Below are positions 23,463-32,676 of a stretch of DNA of 64,000 bases, piece by piece. The stretch covers positions 186,001-250,000 of the forward strand of contig CP100466.1 in NCBI GenBank assembly GCA_024227995.1, written 5' to 3'. A program made the position numbers and the translations under genes. Under the pieces are notes generated by a model. That model searched no databases. It worked only from the letters and a program-made list of their open reading frames with translations, and had not been told where the DNA came from. The first letter of the stretch is position 1; each line of letters begins with the position of its first letter. Source of the stretch: Halomicrococcus gelatinilyticus (GTDB lineage: Archaea; Halobacteriota; Halobacteria; Halobacteriales; Haladaptataceae).

Positions 23463-25214
23463 ATGGGTTCGACGTCAGATGCCGAGTTCGTGAAGGTGGC
23501 CGACGCCGACGAGCTCCGCGAGGAGGGACGACTGCTCGCCCGGGCGGACGGGCGGGCCATCGCCCTCTTCCACCACGAGGGCGAGTACCGCGCGGTGGAC
23601 AACCGCTGTCCACACATGGGGTTCCCGCTCACAGAGGGGACCGTCGAGGACGGCATCCTCACCTGTCACTGGCACCACGCCCGGTTCGAACTCTCCTGCG
23701 GCGACACGTTCGACCCGTGGGCCGACGACGTCCAGTCGTTCCCCGTCGAGGAGCGCGACGGTGCGGTGTACGTGGCCCCCCGCCCAGACCCGGCGGAACC
23801 GCCCGAGCAGCACTGGCGGAGTCGCCTGGAGACGGGGCTGGAGGAGAACCTGCGGCTCGTCGTCGCCAAGTCCGTCATCGGCCTGTCGAACGAGGACGTC
23901 CCGGCGGCGGTGCCGCTCCGCATCGGGGGCCGATTCGGCGCGCAGTACCGCGAGGACGGCTGGGGACCGGGGCTGACCATCCACGCGTCGATGGCGAACG
24001 TCCTCGACGACCTGCGTTCCGAGGACCGCACCCGGGCGCTGTACACCGGCCTCCGGTACGTCGCCGACGACTGCCAGGGCGAACCGCCGAAGTTCGACCA
24101 GCCCGCCTTCGACGCGCGGGACCTGTCGGCCGACCGCCTGCGGAAGTGGTTCCGCGACTGCGTCGAGGTGCGCGACGACGACGGTGCCGAACGCTGCCTC
24201 CAGACGGCCGTCGCGACGCTGGAACCGGCGGACGTGGCGGAGATACTCTACACCGCGGCGACGGACCACCTCTACCTGGACTCGGGCCACAGCTTCGACT
24301 TCGTCAACAAGGCGCTGGAACTGCTCGACCACGTCGGCTGGGAGCACGCAGACGAGGTGCTGCCGAGCGTCGTCCCGCGGCTGACCGACGCCCGGCGCAG
24401 CGAGGAACTCTCCTCGTGGACCCAGCCCGTCGACGTCGCCAGCCTGCTGTTCGACGCCTTCGAGGACCTGCCGGACATGGTCGAAGCGGGCGCGGGCGAG
24501 ACGTGGACGGAGCCGGCTGACTTCGTCGAGACGCTGCTCTCGGACGACCCCCACGCAATCCTCGGCGCGCTGACCGCCGCCGTACGTGCGGGCGCGACCG
24601 CGGAACAGCTGGCAGACCGCGTCGCCTACGCCTCGGCGGTCCGGGTGGCGCAGTTCGGCACGAGCAACGAGTTCGACGACTGGAACACGGTCCACCACAC
24701 GTTCTCCTACAACAACGCCGTCCACGCGGCCGCTCGTCGCGCGAGCTCGACCGCGCTCTACCGCGGCGTGCTCACCGGTGCGATGAGCGTCTACCTCGAC
24801 CGCTTCCTCAACACGCCGCCGACGCCGATTCCCGACGTGGCGGACAGCGACGCCGACCCCGCGGATCTGCGGGCGCGACTCCTCGACACCTTCGACGAGG
24901 AGGGCGGCGTCGACGCGGCCGCGGAGGTCGTCGCCGAGCACTTCGCCGCGGACGGCGACCCTGCGGCCCTGAAGCGGACGCTCGGCGAGGGCCTGCTCCG
25001 CGAGGACGCGAACTTCCACACGCTCCAGCACCTCGAGGCCGCGTTCGCGCAGTTCGACCGCCGGACCGACGACCGCGAGCGGGCGGTGGTCCTGATTGCG
25101 CTCGCGCGGTACATGGCCGCCCACTTCCCGACGCGCCGGGAGGCCGAGCAGACCTACACCATCGCCCGGCGGCTGAACCGCGGCGAGCGGATACACGAGA
25201 CGGACGAGCCGTAG
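23463..25214 (+). CDS. Rieske 2Fe-2S domain fused to a large helical domain
   Basis: A 583-residue protein. Residues 1-105 are a Rieske ferredoxin domain with C49-x-H51 (NRCPHMGFPL) and C68-x2-H71 (TCHWHHARFEL). The remaining ~470 residues are mostly helical and rich in His pairs (NTVHHTFSYNNAVHAAAR, NFHTLQHLEAAF, MAAHFPTRREAE), weakly recalling questin-oxidase-like proteins. It lacks the Rieske oxygenase (ring-hydroxylating) catalytic domain. The Rieske part may feed electrons to an oxygenase or oxidoreductase site in the C-terminal part; that is inference. A cctttagg TATA-like element lies 27 bases before the ATG. Confidence 0.8.
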   Translation: MGSTSDAEFVKVADADELREEGRLLARADGRAIALFHHEGEYRAVDNRCPHMGFPLTEGTVEDGILTCHWHHARFELSCGDTFDPWADDVQSFPVEERDGAVYVAPRPDPAEPPEQHWRSRLETGLEENLRLVVAKSVIGLSNEDVPAAVPLRIGGRFGAQYREDGWGPGLTIHASMANVLDDLRSEDRTRALYTGLRYVADDCQGEPPKFDQPAFDARDLSADRLRKWFRDCVEVRDDDGAERCLQTAVATLEPADVAEILYTAATDHLYLDSGHSFDFVNKALELLDHVGWEHADEVLPSVVPRLTDARRSEELSSWTQPVDVASLLFDAFEDLPDMVEAGAGETWTEPADFVETLLSDDPHAILGALTAAVRAGATAEQLADRVAYASAVRVAQFGTSNEFDDWNTVHHTFSYNNAVHAAARRASSTALYRGVLTGAMSVYLDRFLNTPPTPIPDVADSDADPADLRARLLDTFDEEGGVDAAAEVVAEHFAADGDPAALKRTLGEGLLREDANFHTLQHLEAAFAQFDRRTDDRERAVVLIALARYMAAHFPTRREAEQTYTIARRLNRGERIHETDEP

Positions 25215-25328
25215 CCCCGAGCGAACGGGCCTGACGTCGACGGCCCGCCGGAGCGGCCCGTCGACGGACGCGTGGACGGCGGGGGCCGTTCGACTTAACC
25301 CGGGCGCAGTCGAGCGTGGAGAACGGGA

Positions 25329-25709
25329 ATGCGGGGGAACGTGACCGCTTCAGCAAGCGCACTGTTCGGGGCGTGGCTCGTCGTCGCGCCGTTCGCAGTC
25401 TTCGAGGCCACCCTGGCGCCGAACTTCTGGAGCGACGTGCTCGCGGGCGTCTCGCTGCTCGCCGTCGCCGCCTACTCGGTGGTGCGGGCGCTCCGGGGTC
25501 GCCGACTGACGCCGGCCGCGCCGGTGTTCGTCGGCCTCGTCGGCGTGCTCCAGTTCGTCCAGCCGTTCGCCGTGGGGTCGGTGAGCGCGGCCAACCGCTG
25601 GAGCGACGTGGTCGTCGGCGCGCTGCTGGTCGGGGTGGCGCTGCTGGCGCACCGCAGTGCCGCAGCGCGGAACGAGGAGTCCGCGCGCGCGCAGGCGGAC
25701 CGGCGCTGA
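25329..25709 (+). CDS. SPW-repeat-like membrane protein
   Basis: A 126-residue protein of four hydrophobic segments arranged as two repeats. Each repeat has a (G/V)xWLVVAPF-like helix and then a WSDVxxG helix: GAWLVVAPFAV with FWSDVLAGVSLL, and LQFVQPFAVG with RWSDVVVGALLVG. This is the layout of SPW-repeat proteins. Function unknown. A cttaacc TATA-like element lies about 32 bases before the ATG. Confidence 0.7.
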   Translation: MRGNVTASASALFGAWLVVAPFAVFEATLAPNFWSDVLAGVSLLAVAAYSVVRALRGRRLTPAAPVFVGLVGVLQFVQPFAVGSVSAANRWSDVVVGALLVGVALLAHRSAAARNEESARAQADRR

Positions 25710-25756
25710 CGCGGACGAGCGCCAGACCTTAGCCGTCGCCCGTCGCAGGGAGAGGT

Positions 25757-26527
25757 ATGTCAGGAGGTAACGGTGGACCCGCCCGTCTCGGAACGGCGCT
25801 GTCGGCCAGCGGTGTCGTCTGTCTCGTCGGTGCCGGCGGCAAGAAGACGACGCTCTACCGCCTCGCCGACGCGCTGGAACGAGCCGTCGTCACCGCGACC
25901 GTCCGGATTCCCCGCTTCGACGACGAGGTCGCCCGCCTCACCGTCACCGAAGATCCGGCATCGGCGCTGGCGGACGACGACGAGTGGCCGCTCGGCCTCG
26001 TCCCCGAGCGCGAGCGGACGGACAGCGGCTTCGAGCGCTACCGGGGGTACGACCCGACGGTCGTCGACCGCCTGGCGGACGCAGCGGACGGCGCTGCCGT
26101 CGACGCCGTGCTGGTCAAGGCGGACGGCGCGCGGTCGCGACTGCTGAAGGCCCCCGACGAGCGGGAACCGCAACTGCCGGCGAGCGCGGACACCGTGGTC
26201 CCCGTCGCCAGCGCGCGCGTCGTCGGGAAGCCGCTCACCGAGGAGCACGTCCACCGCCCCGACCGGGTCGCCGCGCTCACCGGCCTGGAGCGGGGCGAGC
26301 GAATCGGCGCGGACGACGTGGCGACCGTGCTGGCGAGCGGCGACGGCGGTCTGAAGGGCGTGCCGGACGACGCACAGGCCGTCCCGCTGGTCAACATGGT
26401 CGACGACGAGGCGCTCGAAGCGACGGCACGCGCCGTCGCCGCCGGCGTGCTCGACCGTGCGAGCGTCGAGCGCGTCGTCCTCTCGCGGATGAACGCCCCC
26501 GACCCGGTGGTCGCGGTCGTGGAGTGA
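25757..26527 (+). CDS. yqeC: YqeC-like nucleotide-binding protein (selenium/molybdenum hydroxylase maturation family)
   Basis: A 256-residue protein with an N-terminal P-loop (VCLVGAGGKKTTLYRLADAL, about residues 20-40). The middle is typical of YqeC: VLVKADGARSRLLKAPDEREPQLPASADTVVPV, KPLTEEHVHRPDRVAAL and SGDGGLKGVPDDAQAVPLVN. YqeC proteins are linked to selenium-dependent molybdenum hydroxylase maturation. No such hydroxylase, XdhC or MocA gene is in the window, so its partner is elsewhere. Starts with ATG after GGGAGAGGT, a plausible Shine-Dalgarno. Confidence 0.8.
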   Translation: MSGGNGGPARLGTALSASGVVCLVGAGGKKTTLYRLADALERAVVTATVRIPRFDDEVARLTVTEDPASALADDDEWPLGLVPERERTDSGFERYRGYDPTVVDRLADAADGAAVDAVLVKADGARSRLLKAPDEREPQLPASADTVVPVASARVVGKPLTEEHVHRPDRVAALTGLERGERIGADDVATVLASGDGGLKGVPDDAQAVPLVNMVDDEALEATARAVAAGVLDRASVERVVLSRMNAPDPVVAVVE

Positions 26528-26678
26528 CGGCAGCGGACGACGTGGGGGACGGTGCGAGAACTTGGGTGGCGGCGGGGAGACGGGCGAGTGGCGGGTCGGT
26601 CGCGCCGAGAAAGATGGAGCGGTCGGTTGCGATGCGGGGAGCCGGGCGGCGTCCCGACCGACGGAGTCGGGGAGCGTC

Positions 26679-27110
26679 TCAGTCCTCCGCGATGTTCACC
26701 GTGAGGACCGGCGCGGACGCCGTCGCGACGACCTTCTGGGCGACGCTGCCCAGCAGGTTCTCCGTGGCGTCGGGGCCGCGGGTGCCCATGACGACGAGGT
26801 CGATGCCCTTCTCCTCGGCGGCGGCGACGATCTCGTCGGCGGGACTTCCCTTCCGGATGGTCGTCGTCACCTGGACGCCGACGTCCTCCAGTTGTTCGGC
26901 GGCCTGGCCGACCGCTCGCTCGCCTTCGTTCCGGAGCTGTTCGGTGACCTGGTCGACGCGGTCGTCGTCGAGGGTGAGGAAGGCGCGGTCGTCGATGACG
27001 TGGAGGACGTGGACGGTGGCGTTCCGCTGCCTGGCGACGTCGGCCGCGTGCTCGATGGCCGTCTCCGTGGCGTCGCTCCCATCCGTCGGAATGAGGATGT
27101 CGTCGTACAT
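26679..27110 (-). CDS. UspA-family universal stress protein
   Basis: A 143-residue Usp domain starting MYDDILIPTDGSDATETAIE and ending APVLTVNIAED. The nucleotide loop GTRGPDATENLLGS is one residue shorter than the usual G-2x-G-9x-G-S. A strong TATA box, GGATATAAAAAG on the minus strand (27134-27145), lies 24-35 bases before the ATG, so high leaderless expression is likely. Confidence 0.9.
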   Translation of the reverse strand: MYDDILIPTDGSDATETAIEHAADVARQRNATVHVLHVIDDRAFLTLDDDRVDQVTEQLRNEGERAVGQAAEQLEDVGVQVTTTIRKGSPADEIVAAAEEKGIDLVVMGTRGPDATENLLGSVAQKVVATASAPVLTVNIAED

Positions 27111-27133
27111 CTGGGTGGAGATAGACGGTCGGG

Positions 27134-27145
27134 CTTTTTATATCC
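27134..27145 (-). promoter_or_regulatory. TATA box of the uspA gene at 26679-27110
   Basis: On the minus strand it reads GGATATAAAAAG, centred about 30 bases before the ATG at 27110. Among the best archaeal TATA matches in the window. Confidence 0.65.
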
Positions 27146-27292
27146 TCACTTCGGCTCCCGTCGGCGGAATCCGGGCGCGCCCCTCGACGCACGCCCGGCA
27201 ACGGCGTTCGACCGCATCTTCCTGCTCGCTCGCCGGCGTCCGCGGCGGTCGCACTGGAAATCGTTAAGGCGAGCGCGTGTCAGCCCACGGAT

Positions 27293-29023
27293 ATGCGACT
27301 GGAGGACTACTGGGGTGTCGGACCCAAGACGAGCGACCTGCTCGAATCCGAACTCGGGGTCGAGCGCGCCATCGCGGCCATCGACGGTTCCGACGTGCGC
27401 GCGCTGACGGAGGCCGGCCTCTCGCGCGGCCGTGCGACGCGCATCCTCCGCCGGGCGAACGGCGGCGAGGGGATGAACGTGCTGGCCACGCGGGACACCC
27501 GCTCCGTGTACAAGGACCTGCTCGGCCTCGCCAGCGACCACGCCGTCACCGAGGACGCGGCCGACCGCATCCGGGTGATGACGCCGCTGCAGTCGCGGTC
27601 CGAGGCCGAGGAGCGCCTCGACGCCGTGACGGGGGCGCTCGACTCCTGGACCGCCCTGGACGAGGCGACGCAGCAGGAGGTCCTCGACGCCTTCGAGGGC
27701 TACGACGGCGGCGAGCGCGCCGCGGTCGAGACCGCGCTCGCGCTCCGGGAGGCCGGCGTCGAGGACGGCGCCTTCGCCCCCGTCGGCGCAATCGACGTCG
27801 ACGCGCTCGACGCCGCAGTCGGCGCACTCGGTAAACTGGAGGACGGCGAGGTCGCCGAGGGCGCGGACGAGGAACTGGACCGGCGGCGCGAGGCGCTGGC
27901 AGCCGTCGAGCGACTGGAGGGGTCGGCGCTGGACGTGCTCGAGGCCGTCCAGTCCGGCGACGTCCGCGGCCCCGACGAGTTCCGCGAGTCGTTCGTCGAG
28001 CACGTCGCGAGCGAGACCGGCATCGGCCCGGGCGAGGTACGGGCGGCGACGACCGGGGACGCGACCGACGCGACGGACTTCGTCAGCCAGTCGCTGCGCG
28101 CCGTCGCCGACGAGCAGCGCGGGGCCGTCGAGGACCGCGAGGAGCGCGTCGCCCAGGAACTCGCCGAGGACATCGACGAGGCCCGGGACGCCATCGACGC
28201 CGCCGTCGACGCGGTCGACGACCTCGCCTTCCACCTCTCGCTGGCCCGGTTCGCCGCCACCTTCGACATGACGCGTCCGGAGTTCGAGGAGGGAGCGTTC
28301 GCCGTCGAGGGGGCGCGCAACCTCTTTTTGGCCGCCGGAAGCGACGCCGTCCAGCCCGTCACGTACGGCATCGGCGACCACGGCGTCGCGGGGCCGCCGC
28401 GCGGCGACCGCGTCTCCGTCCTCACGGGCGCGAACAGCGGCGGGAAGACGACGCTGCTGGAGACGCTCTGCCAGGTCGGCCTGCTCGCCCAGATGGGGCT
28501 GCCCGTCCCCGCCGAGCGGGCGCAGGTGTCGCTCTCCGACGCCATCGTCTTCCACCGCCGGCACGCCAGCTTCAACGCCGGCGTGCTGGAGTCGACGCTC
28601 CAGAGCATCGTCCCGCCGCTCACCGACGACGGGCGCACCCTGATGCTCGTCGACGAGTTCGAGGCCATCACCGAACCCGGCAGCGCCGCCGACCTCCTGC
28701 ACGGCCTGGTCGGCCTCACCGTCGACAAGGGCGCGCTCGGCGTGTTCGTCACGCACCTCGCCGACGACCTCAACCCCCTGCCGGACCGCGCCCGCAAGGA
28801 CGGCATCTTCGCCGAGGGCCTCGACGAGGACCTCGAACTGCAGGTCGACTACCAGCCGCGGTTCGAGACGGTCGGCAAGTCGACGCCGGAGTTCATCGTC
28901 TCGCGGCTCATCGCCTCCGCGGACGACCGCGCCGAGCGCGCCGGCTTCGACGTGCTCGGGCGCGCCGTCGGCGAGGCGGCCGTCCAGCGGACGCTCGACT
29001 CCTGGGCGGGCGGCGACGAGTAG
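27293..29023 (+). CDS. MutS-family ATPase (archaeal MutS5-like, no mismatch-binding domain)
   Basis: A 576-residue protein. The N-terminus is a helix-hairpin-helix-like region (LEDYWGVGPKTSDLLESELG, LTEAGLSRGRATRIL), then a long acidic helical core, then a MutS ATPase: Walker A TGANSGGKTTLLETL near residue 380, SLSDAIVFHRRHASFNAGVLES, Walker B LMLVDEFEAITEPGSA and FVTHLADDL. It lacks the mismatch-recognition domain of MutS1 and the Smr nuclease of MutS2. It probably acts on branched or recombining DNA. It is convergent with the flavoprotein gene. Confidence 0.82.
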   Translation: MRLEDYWGVGPKTSDLLESELGVERAIAAIDGSDVRALTEAGLSRGRATRILRRANGGEGMNVLATRDTRSVYKDLLGLASDHAVTEDAADRIRVMTPLQSRSEAEERLDAVTGALDSWTALDEATQQEVLDAFEGYDGGERAAVETALALREAGVEDGAFAPVGAIDVDALDAAVGALGKLEDGEVAEGADEELDRRREALAAVERLEGSALDVLEAVQSGDVRGPDEFRESFVEHVASETGIGPGEVRAATTGDATDATDFVSQSLRAVADEQRGAVEDREERVAQELAEDIDEARDAIDAAVDAVDDLAFHLSLARFAATFDMTRPEFEEGAFAVEGARNLFLAAGSDAVQPVTYGIGDHGVAGPPRGDRVSVLTGANSGGKTTLLETLCQVGLLAQMGLPVPAERAQVSLSDAIVFHRRHASFNAGVLESTLQSIVPPLTDDGRTLMLVDEFEAITEPGSAADLLHGLVGLTVDKGALGVFVTHLADDLNPLPDRARKDGIFAEGLDEDLELQVDYQPRFETVGKSTPEFIVSRLIASADDRAERAGFDVLGRAVGEAAVQRTLDSWAGGDE

Positions 29024-29027
29024 CGAG

Positions 29028-32000
29028 TCACCGTAGCGATTCTGCCACCTTCTCGATCGGCGTCGGCGGCCGCTCTGCCTCGCGGTCGGAGAGCTGCGTC
29101 CGGCAGGACGCGCCGGGCGCGACAACGGTGTCGGCGTCGCTCTCGTCGACCGTGTCGAACAGGATCTGCCCGATGGCCCGCGAGAGGTCCGCGTTCTCCG
29201 CCCGGTAGCCGAAGCTGCCGGCCATGCCGCAGCAGCCGCTGTCCAGCGGGTCGACCGCGTAGCCAGCCCGGCGCAGCACGCCGACTGCGTGGTGGTCGCG
29301 CCGGAGCGCCTTCTGGTTGCAGTGGCCGTGGTAGGCCAGCGACTCGTCGGGAGCGTCGAACGCCACCTCGTCGTCCAGGCGCTTCCGGTCGAGGAACTCG
29401 CAGACGCCGAAGGCGGCGTCGGCGACCCGGTCGACGGGCGCGTGGGGGTAGTCGGTCGCCGCGTCTCCACCCACGCCCCCGTCGGCCGCCGCCTGGCCGC
29501 CGGGGAGGAGGTCGCGGTACTCGTCCTGGAACATGGCGGCGTCGGACGGCTCGACGAAGACGACCGACCAGCCGTCCGAGACGCGCGGTGCGAGCGCCTC
29601 GACGTTCTCCCGGGCGCGCTCGCGCGCCACGTCGAGGAAGCCCTCGGAGTAGGCGGCCCGCCCGCTCGGCGCGAGGTCGTCGAGCATGCGGACGTGGACG
29701 CCCGCCGCCTCCAGCACCGCGACCGCCGCCTTCCCCGGCGCGGGGTAGCTGTAGTTCGTGTAGGTGTCGGGGAAGACCAGGACCCGCTCGTCGGCCGCGT
29801 GCTCGGGCACCTGCGGGCCGCGGTCGGCGAACCACTCGACGAACGTCTCGCGGCGGAACGGCGGAAGCTCGCGGTCGGGGTCGATGCCCACCCGCTCGGC
29901 GACGCGGTCGGCGCCGGGGAGGTCCGCCAGCCAGTTCGAGAGGGGCGCGAGCGCGCTGCCGACGGCGGCCAGGCGGTCGGCGTTGGCGAACGCCCGTTCG
30001 CGGAGGCCGGCCCCGGTCCGGCGGTGGTGTTCGTGTTTCACCTCCGCCTTCAGCTTCGCGAGGTCGACGCCGGTCGGGCAGTCGCTCGCACACCCCTTGC
30101 AGCCGAGACAGAGGTCGAGCACCTCGCGCTGGAACCGCTCGGTGAACAGCTCTTCCGTGGGGATGTCGCCGCTGATGGCGGCCCGGAGCAGGTTCGCGCG
30201 GCCCCTGGTCGTCGTCATCTCGTCGCGCATCCCGCGGTAGGAGGGACACATCGTGTCGCTGCCGGTCTGGCGGCAGGTGCCACAGCCGTTGCAGAGCTCG
30301 ACGAGGTGGGAGAACCCGCCTTCGTCGTCGAAGTCCTGCACCGTTCCCGGTTCGAGCGACGAATACTTCGGCCCGTACCGGAGGTGTTCGCGCATGTCCG
30401 TCTCGCCGTCCTCGTCGCGGTAGACGACCGTGCCAGGGTTCAGCCGCCAGTCGGGGTCGAACGCCGACTTCACCGCCTTGAACGCGTCCCAGAGCTGCGG
30501 CCCGTACAGCTTCGGGTTGAACTCCGTGCGGGCGAGGCCGTCGCCGTGCTCGCCGGAGAACGCGCCGTCGTGCGCCAGGACGAGGGAGGTGACGTCTTCG
30601 GCGATTGCGTGCATCGTCTCGACGCCGTCCTCCCCCTTGAGGGAAAGCACGGGTCGGATGTGCAGCGTCCCGCTGCCGGCGTGCGCGAAGAACGCCGCCG
30701 ACGTGCCGTGGTCGTCCAGCACCGCCCGGAACTCCTCGGCGTACGTCGCGAGCTCCCCGGGCGGCACGGAGGCGTCCTCGATGAAGGGGTAGGGCTTCGG
30801 GTCGCCCTCCATGCTCATGAGCAGGGGGATGGCCGCCTTCCGGAGCTTCCAGAGGCGCGCCTGCTCGTCCGGGTCGGTGGCCACGATGACGTCGTCGGCC
30901 GTCCCCGAGCGCAGGAGGCGGTCGGTCGTCGCCGCGATGGCGGCGTCGAAGTCGTCGTGCAGTTCGGAGTCGAACTCGACCATCAGCGTCGCGGCCGCGT
31001 CGTCGGGGATGGGAGCGGCGTACTCGGCGTACTCCGTCGACTCGCTGGCCAACCTGACCACCTCGTCGTCCATCAGCTCCACCGCGCTCGGGTCGCAGTC
31101 GAGCGCCGCCGGCACCGCCGCGAGCGCGTCGACCAGGTCGTCGTAGCAGTAGACGGCCAGCGTCGTCTCCTCGGGGCGCGTCACGAGGTCGAGCGTCGCC
31201 CGGACGACGGTGCCGAGCGTGCCCTCCGCGCCGACGAACAGCTTCGTGAGGTCGATGCAGCGCTCGCCTGCCTCGTTCTCGTAGACGACCTTCTGCAGGT
31301 TGTAGCCGCTGACCGAGCGCTTGAGCTCCGGGTAGCGCGCATCGATCTCCTCGCGGTTCCCCTCGACGACGGCGCGGACGGTCCGGTAGAGTTCGGCCTC
31401 CCGGTCCTCGTTCGCGACGATGCGCTCGTACTCCGGGCCGTCCAGCACGACCTCGCGGGTGTGTATCAGCGACCCGTCGGCCAGCACCACGTCGAGTTCG
31501 GCGACGTAGGCGTCGGTGATGCCGTACCGCACCGAGTGGGCGCCCGTCGAGTTGTTGCCGATGCCGCCGCCGACGGTCGCCCGGTTCGACGACGCCGGGT
31601 CGGGCGCGAACTTCAGCCCCCACTGCGCGAGGTGGTCGTCGAGGTCGTCCTGGACGACACCGGGTTCGACCACCGCCTGGCAAGCGTCGGGGTCGACGTC
31701 GACGATGGCGTCCATGTGCCGCGAGCAGTCGAGGACGACGCAGTCGGGGCCGACCGCCTGGCCCGCCAGCGACGACCCCGCGCCGCGCGGGAGCACCGGC
31801 GCGCCGTGGTCGGCGGCGACCCGCATCGCTGCCTGGACGTCCTCGACGTCGCGGGGGAAGACGACGCCGGCCGGCCGCGCCTGGTAGATGCTCCCGTCGG
31901 TCGCGTACAGCACCTGCGTGTACTCGTCGAAGCGGACGCTGCCGTCCACGGACGCGCGCAGGTCGGCCGCGAGTTCGGGCGTCTGGTCCGGCGGGTCGTG

Positions 32001-32042
32001 GCCGATCGCGTCGCGGTAGGACTCGAACTCCGGGGGTTGCAT
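29028..32042 (-). CDS. FAD-linked oxidase with Fe-S and CCG domains (D-lactate / glycolate dehydrogenase-like)
   Basis: A 1004-residue fusion. Residues ~50-240 are a PCMH-type FAD-binding domain (GAGSSLAGQAVGP, SSNRATVGGGIGNNSTGAHS). To ~560 runs the FAD-oxidase C-terminal domain (HAGSGTLHIRPVL, SGEHGDGLARTEF). Two 4Fe-4S clusters follow (CNGCGTCRQTG...CP and CLGCKGCASDCP). The CCG domain (GHCNQKAL, SGCCGMAGSFGY) ends the protein. Such proteins oxidise D-lactate or another 2-hydroxyacid and pass electrons to quinone. ATG 32042 is chosen for MQPPEFESYRDAIG and a TATA box, GGATTTATGCA on the minus strand, 23-33 bases upstream. Confidence 0.9.
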   Translation of the reverse strand: MQPPEFESYRDAIGHDPPDQTPELAADLRASVDGSVRFDEYTQVLYATDGSIYQARPAGVVFPRDVEDVQAAMRVAADHGAPVLPRGAGSSLAGQAVGPDCVVLDCSRHMDAIVDVDPDACQAVVEPGVVQDDLDDHLAQWGLKFAPDPASSNRATVGGGIGNNSTGAHSVRYGITDAYVAELDVVLADGSLIHTREVVLDGPEYERIVANEDREAELYRTVRAVVEGNREEIDARYPELKRSVSGYNLQKVVYENEAGERCIDLTKLFVGAEGTLGTVVRATLDLVTRPEETTLAVYCYDDLVDALAAVPAALDCDPSAVELMDDEVVRLASESTEYAEYAAPIPDDAAATLMVEFDSELHDDFDAAIAATTDRLLRSGTADDVIVATDPDEQARLWKLRKAAIPLLMSMEGDPKPYPFIEDASVPPGELATYAEEFRAVLDDHGTSAAFFAHAGSGTLHIRPVLSLKGEDGVETMHAIAEDVTSLVLAHDGAFSGEHGDGLARTEFNPKLYGPQLWDAFKAVKSAFDPDWRLNPGTVVYRDEDGETDMREHLRYGPKYSSLEPGTVQDFDDEGGFSHLVELCNGCGTCRQTGSDTMCPSYRGMRDEMTTTRGRANLLRAAISGDIPTEELFTERFQREVLDLCLGCKGCASDCPTGVDLAKLKAEVKHEHHRRTGAGLRERAFANADRLAAVGSALAPLSNWLADLPGADRVAERVGIDPDRELPPFRRETFVEWFADRGPQVPEHAADERVLVFPDTYTNYSYPAPGKAAVAVLEAAGVHVRMLDDLAPSGRAAYSEGFLDVARERARENVEALAPRVSDGWSVVFVEPSDAAMFQDEYRDLLPGGQAAADGGVGGDAATDYPHAPVDRVADAAFGVCEFLDRKRLDDEVAFDAPDESLAYHGHCNQKALRRDHHAVGVLRRAGYAVDPLDSGCCGMAGSFGYRAENADLSRAIGQILFDTVDESDADTVVAPGASCRTQLSDREAERPPTPIEKVAESLR

Positions 32043-32376
32043 GATTGTTGTCACCACGCATGGATGCATAAATCCAGGGTCGGGCGTTCCGTCCACCGGC
32101 ATCGACTCGGCCGTACCGCGCCGTGCGTATCCGGGCCGACTGACGCGCCTCGACCGCTCGGACAGCGCGTGCGGGTCGCCGACGGGAGCACGACGTGACG
32201 ACCGAGACGAGTATGTTCCCGGTCTGGCCTGAGGCGGTGCCTGTCTCGCCGGCGACAGAGACGGCGGTCGACAGCAGCGTTCGTATGGCGAAATAACCGC
32301 GCGACGGCTCCGGGCCGGACCGTTCCGGCCATCATGCTTTTGTCTGTTCGATGATTCTGTACTACCAGGGAGAACC
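32043..32376. other. 334-bp divergent intergenic region with two promoters
   Basis: The flavoprotein promoter lies at 32065-32075 (minus). The padR gene has gcttttgtc at about 32336-32344 and a GGGAGAA Shine-Dalgarno-like site just before ATG 32377. Open frames across the gap are arginine-rich and look like chance. No repeat or RNA gene is seen. Confidence 0.5.
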
Positions 32377-32676
32377 ATGCACGACCTGACTGGTTTCCAG
32401 CGGGACTTGCTGTACGTCATCGCCGGACTCGACGAACCGCACGGCCTCGCTATCAAGGAAGAACTCGAATCGTACTACGAGAAGGAGATCCACCACGGTC
32501 GCCTCTATCCGAACCTCGACTCCCTCGTCGACAAGGGACTCGTCGAGAAGGGCCAGCGCGACCGCCGGACGAACTTCTACACGCTGACGCGCCGGGGCGC
32601 CCGCGAGATAGAGGCGCGGCGCGAGTGGGAGCAGCAGTACGTGGAAGAGGACCTCGCGGAGACCCAGACGGCGTAG
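32377..32676 (+). CDS. PadR-family transcriptional regulator
   Basis: A 99-residue winged-helix protein: LTGFQRDLLYVIAGLDEPHGLAIKEEL, HHGRLYPNLDSLVDKGLVEKG, NFYTLTRRGAREIEARREW. This is the standard short haloarchaeal PadR. It probably represses in the absence of a small ligand. Targets unknown; the divergent flavoprotein is a candidate. Its stop TAG abuts the next gene's stop on the other strand. Confidence 0.85.
   Translation: MHDLTGFQRDLLYVIAGLDEPHGLAIKEELESYYEKEIHHGRLYPNLDSLVDKGLVEKGQRDRRTNFYTLTRRGAREIEARREWEQQYVEEDLAETQTA

Noticed and set aside
28849..32198. Very long frames in other readings across the flavoprotein gene on both strands
   Set aside because: Compositions are extreme (Arg/Ala or Val/Arg), with no motifs. 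The 1004-residue flavoprotein frame has every expected domain in order.
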